Assembly: GCA_031422295.1 (NCBI GenBank) | Contig: JANOQM010000079.1 | Span: forward strand, 1 to 49,748 | Length of the DNA stretch: 49,748 nucleotides | Reading direction: 5' to 3' | Origin: JANOMH01 sp031422295 | GTDB taxonomy: Bacteria > Pseudomonadota > Alphaproteobacteria > Rhodobacterales > Rhodobacteraceae | Shown here: positions 7,985 through 16,911 of the stretch, piece after piece | Position numbering within the stretch: position 1 is the stretch's first letter | Layout: each line of letters opens with the position of its first letter | Notes under the pieces: model-generated | Databases searched by the model: none | What the model saw: only the letters and a program-made list of their open reading frames with translations | What the model was told of the DNA's origin: nothing | Position numbers and translations under genes: made by a program

Positions 7985-9280
7985 CTACATCCCCGGATAA
8001 ATCGGGAACCGCTCACACAGCGCAACAACCTCGGTCCGGACCTGCGCCTCGACCGCGTCATTGCCGTCCTCGCCGCTTGCGGCCAGCCCATCGACAACCT
8101 GCACGATCCAGCGGCCAATCTGGCGAAACTCCACTTCCGTAAAGCCGCGCGTGGTGCCGGCAGGGGTGCCCAAACGGACGCCACTGGTCACCGTCGGTTT
8201 CTCGGGATCGAACGGTATCCCATTCTTATTGCAGGTAATATAAGCGCGGCCCAATGCCTTTTCAGTCGCATTGCCCTTGACCCCTTTGGGGCGCAGATCG
8301 ACCAGCATCAGGTGGCTGTCGGTGCCGCCGGTGACAATATCGATGCCCCCCTTCATCAGTTCATCGGCCAAGGCCCGCGCGTTCTTGATGACGTGGCGCT
8401 GATAGGATTTGAACTCGGGGCGCAACGCCTCGCCAAAGGCCACGGCTTTGGCGGCGATCACATGCATCAGTGGTCCACCCTGAATGCCCGGAAAAATCGC
8501 GGAATTGACTTTCTTTGCAATGGCTTCGTCATTGGTCAGGATCATCCCGCCGCGCGGACCGCGCAGGGTTTTATGGGTCGTTGTGGTCGCCACATGCGCA
8601 TGCGGAAAGGGCGAAGGATACAGACCAGCGGCGACCAGCCCGGCAAAATGTGCCATATCTACCAATAAGATAGCACCCACGCTGTCAGCAATCGCCCGCA
8701 TCCGGGGAAAGTCGATGATCCGCGGAATGGCCGATCCGCCAGCAATGATCATCTTGGGCTGATGTTCGGTCGCCAGACGCTGGACCTCGTCATAATCCAA
8801 CAAGGAATCCTGCTGGCGGACCCCATATTGTTTAGCGTTAAACCATTTCCCGGATTGGTTCGGCTTGGCCCCATGGGTAAGGTGACCACCGGCATCCAAA
8901 GACATCCCAAGGATCGTGTCACCCGGGGTCAACAGCGCCTGAAACACGCCTTGATTGGCCTGCGATCCTGAATTTGGCTGCACATTGGCAAAGCCACATC
9001 CAAACAGCACACAGGCCCGCTCAATCGCCAAATTCTCTGCCACATCAACGAATTGGCAGCCGCCGTAATAGCGCTTACCGGGATATCCCTCGGCGTATTT
9101 ATTGGTCATCACACCGCCCTGCGCCTCCATCACGGCGGCCGAGACGATGTTTTCGGACGCGATCAATTCGATCTCGTGCCGTTGACGCCCCAGCTCGGAT
9201 GTCATGGCTGCAAACAGCGCAGGATCGCGGGTCACAAGACCTTCGGTGAAAAATCCATCGTCGCGGGTGGGAGCATTCAT
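7985..9280 (-). CDS. glyA: Serine hydroxymethyltransferase
   Basis: A 431-residue PLP enzyme that interconverts serine and glycine while loading tetrahydrofolate with a one-carbon unit. Recognised by IELIASENIVS (about residues 37-47), NKYAEGYPGKRYYGG and the PLP-lysine motif THKTLRGPRGG with Lys at about 237. The family C-terminus follows, with TSGVRLGTPAGTTRG. Length and start (MNAPTRDDGFF) are normal for alphaproteobacterial GlyA. It transcribes away from nadK and ends at the duplicated palindromes. Confidence 0.97.
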   Translation of the reverse strand: MNAPTRDDGFFTEGLVTRDPALFAAMTSELGRQRHEIELIASENIVSAAVMEAQGGVMTNKYAEGYPGKRYYGGCQFVDVAENLAIERACVLFGCGFANVQPNSGSQANQGVFQALLTPGDTILGMSLDAGGHLTHGAKPNQSGKWFNAKQYGVRQQDSLLDYDEVQRLATEHQPKMIIAGGSAIPRIIDFPRMRAIADSVGAILLVDMAHFAGLVAAGLYPSPFPHAHVATTTTHKTLRGPRGGMILTNDEAIAKKVNSAIFPGIQGGPLMHVIAAKAVAFGEALRPEFKSYQRHVIKNARALADELMKGGIDIVTGGTDSHLMLVDLRPKGVKGNATEKALGRAYITCNKNGIPFDPEKPTVTSGVRLGTPAGTTRGFTEVEFRQIGRWIVQVVDGLAASGEDGNDAVEAQVRTEVVALCERFPIYPGM

Positions 9281-9431
9281 CGGCTAAAATCCTTGTACGG
9301 GGAAGGGATGCAACTTCATACCGCAAGCGACCCCGCGTCAAAAGGGCCAAAACGACGCGCTTGGCCTTGCCCGCGACCGCTTGCTTTCACAGTGATTTAG
9401 GCCGCATGTTACCCGCAGCAAGAGGACCGTG

Positions 9432-10196
9432 ATGACCCGCAGCCGCATTCACTTTACCGCAAGCGAGGCCCCTGTTGCCCAGGAAGGGCTGGTCGTTCTG
9501 GCCGCCCGCTATGGCAATCTTCCGCTGGGTCAGGCCGAGGTGGTTGTGGCCTTGGGTGGCGACGGGTTCATGCTGCACACGTTGCATGCCACTGAAATGA
9601 CGGGCATTCCGGTTTACGGCATGAACCGCGGCACAGTTGGTTTTTTGATGAATGCCTATGCTGCCGACGACCTGCCTGAGCGGCTGCAACAGGCCGAGGA
9701 AACCGTGATCAACCCCTTGGCGATGACCGCGACAACGGTTGGCGGGGATATTCATAAAGCGTTGGCAATCAACGAGGTGAGCCTGCTGCGCGCCGGGCCA
9801 CAGGCGGCGAAACTGCGCATTACGGTCGATGGTACATTGCGGATGAATGAACTGGTCTGCGATGGCGCCTTGGTCGCAACCCCTGCCGGATCAACAGCTT
9901 ACAACTATTCCGCGCATGGCCCGATCCTGCCCATCGGCACCGATGTGTTGGCCCTGACGGCCATGGCCGCCTTTCGCCCCCGGCGCTGGCGCGGCGCCTT
10001 GCTGCCCAAGAACGCTGTGGTCCGGTTTGATGTGATCGAGGCCGACAAGCGCCCGGTGATGGCCGATGCCGATTCCCGGTCCGTGCGCGATGTGCTCAGT
10101 GTCGAGATCAGAAGCGAGCCAAAGGTGCAGCACCGGCTTTTGTTTGATACCGGGCATGGCCTGGACGAGCGGTTGCAGCAAGAGCAGTTTTCTTAA
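9432..10196 (+). CDS. nadK: NAD kinase
   Basis: A 254-residue ATP-NAD kinase that makes NADP. The GGDG motif lies at residues 42-45 (VVALGGDGFMLHTL). NEVSLLR, the DGALVATPAGSTAYN region and the short C-terminal domain are also present. I use the ATG at 9432, with AGAGGA 5 bases upstream; an adjacent in-frame GTG at 9429 is an alternative. It is divergent from glyA, separated by about 150 bases that probably hold both promoters. Its stop overlaps the end of the converging peptidase gene. Confidence 0.95.
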   Translation: MTRSRIHFTASEAPVAQEGLVVLAARYGNLPLGQAEVVVALGGDGFMLHTLHATEMTGIPVYGMNRGTVGFLMNAYAADDLPERLQQAEETVINPLAMTATTVGGDIHKALAINEVSLLRAGPQAAKLRITVDGTLRMNELVCDGALVATPAGSTAYNYSAHGPILPIGTDVLALTAMAAFRPRRWRGALLPKNAVVRFDVIEADKRPVMADADSRSVRDVLSVEIRSEPKVQHRLLFDTGHGLDERLQQEQFS

Positions 10197-11011
10197 TTCG
10201 CCAGGCGCGAAAACAGGATCATTTCGGGCCGGTATTCGAAGTGCATCCCGTCAAAATGGTTCCATTTCCCGCCCCAGATAAAGCCATATTGTTCAAACAC
10301 CCGCACTAAATTTTCTGGGATTTTATTATCATAATCAGTTACTTGCCCCTCGGCTGCGCCGGTCCAGCGCCAGTAGCCACCCAATTCGGTACTGATATCA
10401 AAAGCTGCGCCAAAGCTGTGGCTGGACAGCCGGTCCGTACCTGCGATGACCCGCCAGTTGAAACTGCCGCCGGCATTTTCAGAATACGGATCAAAATTCG
10501 GCGCCATCCCTTGGATCATCCTCAGGGCGACAGATAGTTGTGTCGCAACGCAGTGCTTTGTAGTCATCGCAAAACTGGTTTGCAGGTTTGGACCGGAGTA
10601 GGCCACAGTCACAAGGCTGGCCCGTGCGGCGGCTTCTGTGTCGCCATATAACGCCCGAAACAGCGCGTCGTTGCGAATGCGGCCGGGGTCGGTCCACGGG
10701 GTTAAGCGGCGGGTCAGGTCAAAATCCAGCGGGTAGACATAAGTGAACATATCCCCAATTGTGGCTGCATTCAGCCGCTCGGCGGGGCTGATCGTACGGG
10801 CCGGAACAAAGGGAATCACACGCCCCTCGGCTGTCCGAAATAGGCCCGCAACCCGGTCCAGATCGGACCCCGGATAGGCCGTCTCAAGCGCGGTTTCCAT
10901 TGGGTCGCCGCCGCTGGGCAGGGGTAGCGCGCTGAAATCCACCGCCACGCAATCTGCCAGCCCGGGCATTGCCAACAACCCGGCTAACAGCCCAAAAACC
11001 AGCGCGCGCAT
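10193..11011 (-). CDS. M15-family D-alanyl-D-alanine carboxypeptidase-like protein, exported
   Basis: A 272-residue protein. The start at 11011 gives a clean signal peptide (MRALVFGLLAGLLAMPGLA, cut before DC) and has AAAGGAG upstream; the frame is open much further upstream but that part is not protein-like. The zinc-peptidase signature is SSHSFGAAFDI (about 195-205), with a second His-rich motif WNHFDGMHFEYRPE (about 248-261). This is the VanY/M15 pattern that binds one zinc. It should trim peptidoglycan stem peptides in the periplasm. The gene is single; no resistance operon surrounds it. Confidence 0.87.
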   Translation of the reverse strand: MRALVFGLLAGLLAMPGLADCVAVDFSALPLPSGGDPMETALETAYPGSDLDRVAGLFRTAEGRVIPFVPARTISPAERLNAATIGDMFTYVYPLDFDLTRRLTPWTDPGRIRNDALFRALYGDTEAAARASLVTVAYSGPNLQTSFAMTTKHCVATQLSVALRMIQGMAPNFDPYSENAGGSFNWRVIAGTDRLSSHSFGAAFDISTELGGYWRWTGAAEGQVTDYDNKIPENLVRVFEQYGFIWGGKWNHFDGMHFEYRPEMILFSRLAN

Positions 11012-11269
11012 CGGCAAACTCCTTTGGTTCAAATGGTTATGGGGCAGTCTTAACATGACTCCCGCCGTGCACCCAAGACGAAACACCCCGGCGCTATTGC
11101 ATAGCTGCGCCGCGCCATCCCCTAGCCGCCGCGCGATATTGGTTCCTGACCTGACCAATGGCCAGATCGGCCCATCGACCCCGCGCCCAAGCTGCCAAGG
11201 CCAAAGCGTCCGACGGGTCGGGTGGTTCATCCCGGCGGTCACCAATCGCCCAATACCGGAGCATAAGAC

Positions 11270-11704
11270 ATGACATTTAACCGAATTCTGACCAGCGCCA
11301 CACTCGCGCTTTTGATCGTTTGCGCCGCCCCGGTTCAGGCCGACGGCAACCGGGTCAATCTGCAACAATACGGCGTTGATAACGGCCTGGGTGCCGCGCA
11401 GCAGGGCTATTTAAACCGGTTGTCCGTCACGCAGGACGGCTGGGCCAATACTGCGATTTCCACCCAGGACGGGTCGCGCAACCGGACGGTTTTGGGCCAG
11501 ACCGGGTATAACAACAACATCGTCTCAACGCAGGCCGGGCGCTGCAATGTGACCGGGATTGCGCAGTTTGGCCGTAATAATTCTGTCGATGCAGCCCAGA
11601 ACGGGGCCTGTAATGCGCTGGGTGTGATCCAGACCGGAACGGGTAACCGGGCAATTGCCCGGCAAAACGGCAGCGGCAATATTGCCGTGATCGTGCAGGA
11701 CTGA
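11270..11704 (+). CDS. Curlin-like repeat protein (CsgA-type amyloid subunit)
   Basis: A 144-residue secreted protein: signal peptide (about 1-24, ending PVQA), then a mature region made of about five short repeats with spaced Gln/Asn, for example NLQQYGVDNGLGAAQQG, STQDGSRNRTVLGQTG and VIQTGTGNRAIARQNG. This Q-x-G-x-x-N pattern is the curlin repeat, each repeat forming one strand-loop-strand of an amyloid fibre. It is followed 60 bases on by a csgH-type gene and then another curlin-like gene, so the three make one locus. It is likely the major fibre subunit because its repeats are more regular than those of the 12195 gene. Confidence 0.85.
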   Translation: MTFNRILTSATLALLIVCAAPVQADGNRVNLQQYGVDNGLGAAQQGYLNRLSVTQDGWANTAISTQDGSRNRTVLGQTGYNNNIVSTQAGRCNVTGIAQFGRNNSVDAAQNGACNALGVIQTGTGNRAIARQNGSGNIAVIVQD

Positions 11705-11764
11705 TCCGCCTATGGGGCCAGTCCGACTGGCCCCATTATTCCCTTTTGGACAAGGAGTTATAAG

Positions 11765-12160
11765 ATGCTTCCGCTTACAATATTGCCACTTGGCATATTC
11801 GTTCTGGCCCTGGCCGCCTGCGGCATCGCCGGGACATCCGGCCTGCCAAATGGGCGCAGCAGTGCCGAAATGCCTGCCCTGACCTGTTCCTTGGCCGTGA
11901 CCGAACGCGGCGGCCAGTTGCAGATGACAGGGCAGCTGCGGGCCGCCCGGCCGGTGTCTGGCCGTTATGCCCTCACTATTGCCCAAACCGGGCGAACCGG
12001 GCAAAACCTGATCGACCAATCGGGTGATTTTCAGGCCCGCGCTGGCGAAACCGTAACTTTGGGGTCCGCAAACATATCTGGGTCTATGGCCGGTTTCGCG
12101 GCCACTTTGACGGTTGAATATGCACAGGGCACCCTGGACTGCCCGATCACGCTGTCCTGA
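11765..12160 (+). CDS. csgH: Curli assembly protein CsgH
   Basis: A 131-residue exported protein with a lipobox-like signal (LALAACG, Cys19). The CsgH domain follows: LTCSLAVTERGGQLQMTGQL, then SGRYALTIAQTGRTGQN, ETVTLGSANISG and a closing TLDCPITL. Two cysteines (in TCS and LDC) could form a disulfide. CsgH is a periplasmic beta-sandwich known from alphaproteobacteria that blocks premature curlin fibre formation. AAGGAG lies before the ATG. Its position between two curlin-like genes fits that role. Confidence 0.85.
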   Translation: MLPLTILPLGIFVLALAACGIAGTSGLPNGRSSAEMPALTCSLAVTERGGQLQMTGQLRAARPVSGRYALTIAQTGRTGQNLIDQSGDFQARAGETVTLGSANISGSMAGFAATLTVEYAQGTLDCPITLS

Positions 12161-12194
12161 CCACAAACCCATAGGATAAAAGGAGAATGCTGCC

Positions 12195-12584
12195 ATGCTT
12201 CGCCCCCTATTACGCGCGGCCGTTCTGGCCGTTCTGGCCGGAACAGCCGGTCCGGCAATTGCGGAGAATGTGATTTCGCTATCTTTGACCCCGCGCAACA
12301 CCCAAGAGGCTGATCTGTTGCGCCTTGGTCTGGCGCTATATGCGATCAATCGCCAGACTAGGGACGGGGCCATGATCGACCAGACCGGGCACAACAATTC
12401 CGCTGGCATCACCCAAGGCGACCCCGGCAGTTTTGCCCTGATCCAACAGCGTGGGCGTGACCATTTTGCGACGTTGGAGCAACCGGGCACTGCGGGGGCC
12501 TATGCCATATTTCAGTCCGGCAAAGGTGCAGTCGCACAGGTCGGGGACGGCAAGGCGGGTGTGCTGATCCAGTTCGGCTGGTAG
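12195..12584 (+). CDS. Curlin-like minor subunit (CsgB-type)
   Basis: A 129-residue secreted protein with a signal peptide (about 1-23, ending AIA). The mature part carries less regular curlin-type repeats: AMIDQTGHNNSAGITQGD, ALIQQRGRDHFATLEQ and AIFQSGKGAVAQVG. It ends with a hydrophobic VLIQFGW. The lower regularity and third position suggest a nucleator or minor subunit (CsgB-like) rather than the main subunit. AAAGGAG lies before the ATG. The secretion channel genes csgE, csgF and csgG are not in this window. Confidence 0.75.
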   Translation: MLRPLLRAAVLAVLAGTAGPAIAENVISLSLTPRNTQEADLLRLGLALYAINRQTRDGAMIDQTGHNNSAGITQGDPGSFALIQQRGRDHFATLEQPGTAGAYAIFQSGKGAVAQVGDGKAGVLIQFGW

Positions 12585-12627
12585 CCGGGCTTGCGTGCCG
12601 CATTCCAACGCATTAAACGCCGACCCG

Positions 12628-13341
12628 ATGACACCCCATCCGCCCAAGACCCACCCCAACGGCACGCCTTGGCGCAACTTTTATGGCCGGATCCGGGGCA
12701 AGACGATCCGCGCCTCGCAATTTACCTATCTGGATGAGGATCTGGGGCCATTGTCCCCCGGTCCAACCTCGTGGGAGGAGAACCCGGACCGCCTGCCGCT
12801 GGACCTGACCGCCCGTTTTGGCAGCCGCCCGGTCTGGCTTGAGATTGGTTTTGGCGGTGGTGAGCATATGGTCCATATGGCCGCCACCCATCCGGACATG
12901 GCGATTATCGGCTGCGAGCCGTTCATCAATGGCGTCGCGATGCTGCTGGGGCGCATCCGCACTGCGGGCGTGACCAATCTGGCCGTTTATCCCGATGATG
13001 TCCGGCATTTGTTTGATGTGCTGCCTGCAGGGTCGATCCAGAAGGCATTCCTGAATTATCCCGACCCATGGCCAAAAAACCGCCACCACCGCCGCCGTTT
13101 TGTGACGCAGGATCATTTGCTGGGGCTGGCGCAAGTGATGGCCAAGGGTGCCGAGTTTCGGGTGGCCACGGATATTGCGGACTATGTCCGCCAGACATTG
13201 GACGAAGTTCCCAAGGCCGGGTTTGCACGCGTCGATACGGATATTCATCGCGCATGGCCGGACTGGATTTCGACCCGGTACGAAGTGAAAGCCCTACGTG
13301 AAGGCCGGGTCCCGCATTACATGACGTTTCATCGGCGGTAA
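12628..13341 (+). CDS. trmB: tRNA (guanine-N7-)-methyltransferase
   Basis: A 237-residue SAM-dependent enzyme that methylates G46 of tRNAs. The SAM loop is LEIGFGGGEH (about 71-80), the acceptor motif is NYPDPWPKNRHHRRR (about 142-156) and the C-terminus has WISTRYEVKALREG. The ATG at 12628 is used; a GTG at 12595 just after the curlin gene is possible but adds residues not typical of the family. It lies 43 bases after the curli locus on the same strand and could be partly cotranscribed with it. Confidence 0.95.
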   Translation: MTPHPPKTHPNGTPWRNFYGRIRGKTIRASQFTYLDEDLGPLSPGPTSWEENPDRLPLDLTARFGSRPVWLEIGFGGGEHMVHMAATHPDMAIIGCEPFINGVAMLLGRIRTAGVTNLAVYPDDVRHLFDVLPAGSIQKAFLNYPDPWPKNRHHRRRFVTQDHLLGLAQVMAKGAEFRVATDIADYVRQTLDEVPKAGFARVDTDIHRAWPDWISTRYEVKALREGRVPHYMTFHRR

Positions 13342-13345
13342 GGCA

Positions 13346-13368
13346 GCAGCCTCCGGCGGAGGTATTTG
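13346..13368 (+). terminator. GC-rich hairpin followed by TATTT, dispersed roseobacter-type element
   Basis: cctcc-ggc-ggagg at 13350-13362 followed by tatttgg forms a small hairpin directly after trmB. From memory, near-identical GCCTCCGGCGG.GGTATTT sequences occur after many genes in Rhodobacterales genomes. They are probably terminators or a small dispersed repeat. Confidence 0.45.
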
Positions 13369-13448
13369 GGCAACTCCGAAAATCAAGCGTGTGGACCCTT
13401 TTGACCGGCTCGGTTAAGAGCCTTGCGAACGCCAAATGTGAGGTTGAT

Positions 13449-14801
13449 ATGTCCGGTCATGGCCCTTCAATTCCGATGACATCCCGCAAGGGATTGCCGC
13501 TGACGGGCGTGGCGCATGTCCCGGGAGACAAGTCGATTTCGCACCGGTCGTTGATCCTTGGCGCTCTGGCGGTGGGCGAAACCCGGATCGAAGGGCTGCT
13601 GCTGGGCGAGGATGTGCTGGATACCGCCCGCGCGATGCGCGCTTTTGGAGCCGAGGTTGTGGATCATGGCGCAGGCCGCTGGTCCGTGTTTGGTGTGGGT
13701 GTCGGCGGCTTTGCTGAACCCAAGGGCGTGATTGATTGCGGCAATTCCGGCACGGGTGTGCGTCTGATCATGGGCACGATGGCGACCAGTCCGATCACCG
13801 CCACCTTTACCGGCGATGCGTCGCTGAATGGCCGCCCTATGGGCCGCGTCACCGATCCGCTGGCGTTGTTCGGGGCGCGGGCTTATGGCCGTCAGGGCGG
13901 CCGATTGCCGATGACCATTGTCGGGGCGGCTGACCCTGTCCCGGTCCGCTATGTTGTGCCGGTTCCGTCGGCGCAGGTGAAATCGGCCGTGCTGTTTGCC
14001 GGACTGAATGCCCCCGGCCAGACCGTGGTCATCGAGAACGAAGCGACCCGCGACCATACCGAGCGGATGCTGGCGGGGTTTGGCGCCAAAGTGTCGGTCG
14101 AGATCACGCCCGAGGGCAAGGTTATCACCCTGACCGGACAGCCGGAGTTGAAGCCGCAGCAAATCGTGGTTCCACGCGATCCGTCATCCGCTGCCTTTCC
14201 GGTCTGTGCGGCGCTGATTGTCGAGGGGTCGGATGTGCTGGTCCCCAATATCGGTCTGAACCCGACCCGCGCTGGTCTGTTCACCACCCTGCGCGAGATG
14301 GGCGCAGACCTGACTTATGAGAATTTGCGCGAAGAAGGAGGCGAGCCTGTGGCCGATCTGCGCGCCAGGTTCTCGCCTGATATGACGGGCATAGAGGTCC
14401 CCCCCGAACGCGCTGCCAGCATGATCGACGAATATCCAGTGCTGTCAGTCGTGGCCGCTTTTGCCGCTGGCCAGACTGTGATGCGCGGCGTCAAAGAGTT
14501 GCGCGTCAAGGAAAGCGACCGGATTGATGCGATGGCCAAGGGGCTGCGCGCCGCCGGGGTCACCGTTGATGAGGGCGAGGATTGGTGGATTGTCACAGGC
14601 CGCGGTCATGGCGATGTGCCGGGCGGTGTGACCGTGGCCAGTGTGCTGGACCACCGCATTGCCATGTCGTTCATCATCATGGGTCTGGCCACGAACAAAC
14701 CGATGACCGTCGATGATGCCAGCCCGATTGCTACGTCGTTTCCGGTGTTCGAGCCGCTGATGGCCGCATTGGGCGCAACGATCACGCGGGATAACAGATG
14801 A
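13449..14801 (+). CDS. aroA: 3-phosphoshikimate 1-carboxyvinyltransferase (EPSP synthase), class II
   Basis: A 450-residue enzyme of the shikimate pathway joining PEP to shikimate-3-phosphate. Motifs: PGDKSISHRSLILGALAVGE near the N-terminus, PSAQVKSAVLFAGLN, RDHTERML, DEYPVLSV, LRVKESDR and LDHRIAMSF. The sequence resembles the class II (CP4-type) enzymes. However, at the position of CP4 Ala100 it has Gly (GNSGTG), so glyphosate tolerance is not expected from that residue. Start ATG 13449; an upstream extension to 13389 is not family-like. The stop overlaps the next ATG (ATGA), so translation is probably coupled. Confidence 0.96.
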   Translation: MSGHGPSIPMTSRKGLPLTGVAHVPGDKSISHRSLILGALAVGETRIEGLLLGEDVLDTARAMRAFGAEVVDHGAGRWSVFGVGVGGFAEPKGVIDCGNSGTGVRLIMGTMATSPITATFTGDASLNGRPMGRVTDPLALFGARAYGRQGGRLPMTIVGAADPVPVRYVVPVPSAQVKSAVLFAGLNAPGQTVVIENEATRDHTERMLAGFGAKVSVEITPEGKVITLTGQPELKPQQIVVPRDPSSAAFPVCAALIVEGSDVLVPNIGLNPTRAGLFTTLREMGADLTYENLREEGGEPVADLRARFSPDMTGIEVPPERAASMIDEYPVLSVVAAFAAGQTVMRGVKELRVKESDRIDAMAKGLRAAGVTVDEGEDWWIVTGRGHGDVPGGVTVASVLDHRIAMSFIIMGLATNKPMTVDDASPIATSFPVFEPLMAALGATITRDNR

Positions 14802-15316
14802 GCCGGGCGACAGTGCTGTTCTGGGCGATCTTTGCCGTGACCATGGCGGTTTATCTGACGATGGTTTTGTGGTCGTTGCCGCATTTGCAGCAGTTGGCAG
14901 GGGGGCTGATGGTTTTTGACCTGCGCCCACTGGGCTATTCACTGCCCGAGGCCCGTGGGGTTGTGGCCGCTTTGGGCGCAGAGGGTGCCAATTTCTATCT
15001 GAATGTGCAGCTTTGGCTGGACCTCGCCTTTCCGGGACTTTTGGCGATTGTTCTGGTTTTGGCGTTTCGCAAACTGGCCAAAGGATGGCTGGCGTCGGTT
15101 TTGTCAGCGGGCGCGATACTGATGGCGGCGTTTGACTATCTGGAAAATCGCGGCGTCGCTGCGATGTTGCGCGCGGGTGCGGATGCGCTGACCGATGAAA
15201 TGGTGCGGAGTGCAAGCAGGTGGACTGTGATGAAAAGCGCAAGTTCCACAGTGGTTTTTGTGGCACTGCTGCTGCTGTTGTTGCTGGCTGGTTGGCGCAG
15301 GATCAAACGGCGCTAA
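14798..15316 (+). CDS. Hypothetical four-helix membrane protein
   Basis: A 172-residue protein translated from an ATG overlapping the aroA stop. Four hydrophobic segments are visible: residues about 7-26, 66-88, 94-112 and 143-166. A short motif FDYLENRGVAAML follows the third. The protein ends in WRRIKRR, a basic cytoplasmic tail. It belongs to an uncharacterised family as far as I can see. Coupling to aroA is by position and need not mean a shared function. Confidence 0.7.
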   Translation: MSRATVLFWAIFAVTMAVYLTMVLWSLPHLQQLAGGLMVFDLRPLGYSLPEARGVVAALGAEGANFYLNVQLWLDLAFPGLLAIVLVLAFRKLAKGWLASVLSAGAILMAAFDYLENRGVAAMLRAGADALTDEMVRSASRWTVMKSASSTVVFVALLLLLLLAGWRRIKRR

Positions 15317-15346
15317 GCGGTTCAGGGCTGGGATCAAAGAATAATT

Positions 15347-16849
15347 CTATTCGGCGGCAATCCGTCTGGCGTTACTCAGCGCGTTCTCGGGCAATTGTTC
15401 GGCCCCGAGGTAATCGGCTACCGTTGGCCCCGGTTTGCGCCAATGGGTCAAGAACTCCCAGACTTCGCGCAGCACGACCCGCCGCCCCATGCGCGTGTAC
15501 CATTGCATGGCGTGCCGGATCGCCGGGTCGGGGTGCAGATAGCAGCGCCAGAGCGCCCGGGGTCGAAGTTGCAGGGTCATTTCGATCAGTTTCACCCACA
15601 GGAACACCCGCCAAGACGGCACGTTCCGTGTTTCCATCACCTGATGTTTGTAATCCCATTTGCGCAGGTCCGGTTCGATCACCCGCCGGTGTTTTACGGT
15701 GCCAAAGAACGGCGTCCAGCGGTGCGGCGTGGCATAGATCGACATGACCTGATCGGGGTCATAGCGCAAAAGATGCCGCAGCAGCCGGGCATAGTCGCGG
15801 TCGGTTTCCTCCTCGAACCCCACGGCAAAGGTGCATAGGCCGATCATGCCGTTTTGCCGTAGCAGTTGGATCGCCTTTTGGTCCTTGGGCCGGGTGCCGC
15901 CTTTTTTCAGGGTGCTTAACGTTGCCTCATCCGTCCCCTCCAGCCCCAGCAGAAAGCGCAGGCAACCCGCCCTTTTATACAGCGGCAGGATGTCCGCATC
16001 CCGTACGATATCGTCGGCGCGGGTTGATCCGATGATCGTCACCGGCACGTTTTCGGCAATCATCGCGTGCAGGAACGCCAGCCACGCCTTGGGCGAGGAG
16101 GTCGGGTTTTCATCGGCCAGATTGATCAGCGTGACCCCATGGGTGCGGTAAAGCCATGCGATTTCAGCGGCGAATTTCACCGGGTCGCGGTGCCGCCATT
16201 GGGTCCAGAACCCGCGCTGCCCGCAATAGGTGCAAAGATGGGGGCAGCCGCGCGAGAATTGCAGGATGACAGCCCGATGCCCGCCCCAATAGCCGTGACG
16301 CGCGAAATCCATCAGCTCCCAGCCGATCCGCTGCGCATCCAGATCGCGGATCATCGGGGCAGGGGGTGTGGCAAAGGGCGTGCCGTTTTGCCGAAAGGCG
16401 AGGCCGGGTATGCAGGTCAGTGATTGGCCAGTTTCCAGCGCTGCGATAGCCGCAGTTGTGGTTATTTCGCCTTCGCCCCGCACGATGATATCGATCTGCG
16501 GACAGGCAGTCAGGATATCGGCCCAGTGATAGCTGGGGTAAACGCCACCATAGATCAGGGTGGCGTTTGGCAGGACGGCTTTGATCAGCCGCGCCACGGT
16601 CACGACTGTCGGATGCGCCGAGGTCGAGCCGGAATGGCCGATCAGCACGGCTTCGGGCCGTGCGGCGACAACTTCGGTTATGATCTGCGACAGGCGCATC
16701 GGCCCCAGATCGGCGTTGATCAGGGTGACAGCATGCCCCGCGTCAATCAGTGGTCCGCCGATGCACAAAAGCCCGAATGGTGGCAGGTTTTCCTTTGGCA
16801 CCCGGCTGCCGATTGCGGTATGGGGCGGGTGAAGCAGGGTAATGCGCAT
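15347..16849 (-). CDS. B12-binding domain radical SAM protein, BchE-like
   Basis: A 500-residue protein. The N-terminal 150 residues form a cobalamin-binding-type domain (LIGHSGSTSAHPTV, YGGVYPSYHWADIL, VRGEGE). Then comes a radical SAM core with the 4Fe-4S motif C-x3-C-x2-C in RGCPHLCTYCGQ (Cys202, 206, 209). The layout and motifs such as ADENPT and VGFEEET match the BchE group, which includes the oxygen-independent Mg-protoporphyrin monomethylester cyclase. The sequence is clearly different from Rhodobacter capsulatus BchE as I remember it, and no bacteriochlorophyll gene is nearby, so the substrate is open. AGAGAGG precedes the ATG. It lies antisense between aroA and cmk. Confidence 0.8.
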   Translation of the reverse strand: MRITLLHPPHTAIGSRVPKENLPPFGLLCIGGPLIDAGHAVTLINADLGPMRLSQIITEVVAARPEAVLIGHSGSTSAHPTVVTVARLIKAVLPNATLIYGGVYPSYHWADILTACPQIDIIVRGEGEITTTAAIAALETGQSLTCIPGLAFRQNGTPFATPPAPMIRDLDAQRIGWELMDFARHGYWGGHRAVILQFSRGCPHLCTYCGQRGFWTQWRHRDPVKFAAEIAWLYRTHGVTLINLADENPTSSPKAWLAFLHAMIAENVPVTIIGSTRADDIVRDADILPLYKRAGCLRFLLGLEGTDEATLSTLKKGGTRPKDQKAIQLLRQNGMIGLCTFAVGFEEETDRDYARLLRHLLRYDPDQVMSIYATPHRWTPFFGTVKHRRVIEPDLRKWDYKHQVMETRNVPSWRVFLWVKLIEMTLQLRPRALWRCYLHPDPAIRHAMQWYTRMGRRVVLREVWEFLTHWRKPGPTVADYLGAEQLPENALSNARRIAAE

Positions 16850-16911
16850 GGGGGACCTCTCTGGTTGGCCCCATGCTGGCAGGCCGATGTGCAGAAGATG
16901 TGGAGAATTGA

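Noticed and set aside
13449..14801. Glyphosate-tolerant CP4-like EPSP synthase
   Set aside because: The overall class II pattern is present, but the residue aligned with CP4 Ala100 is Gly, so tolerance is not supported.
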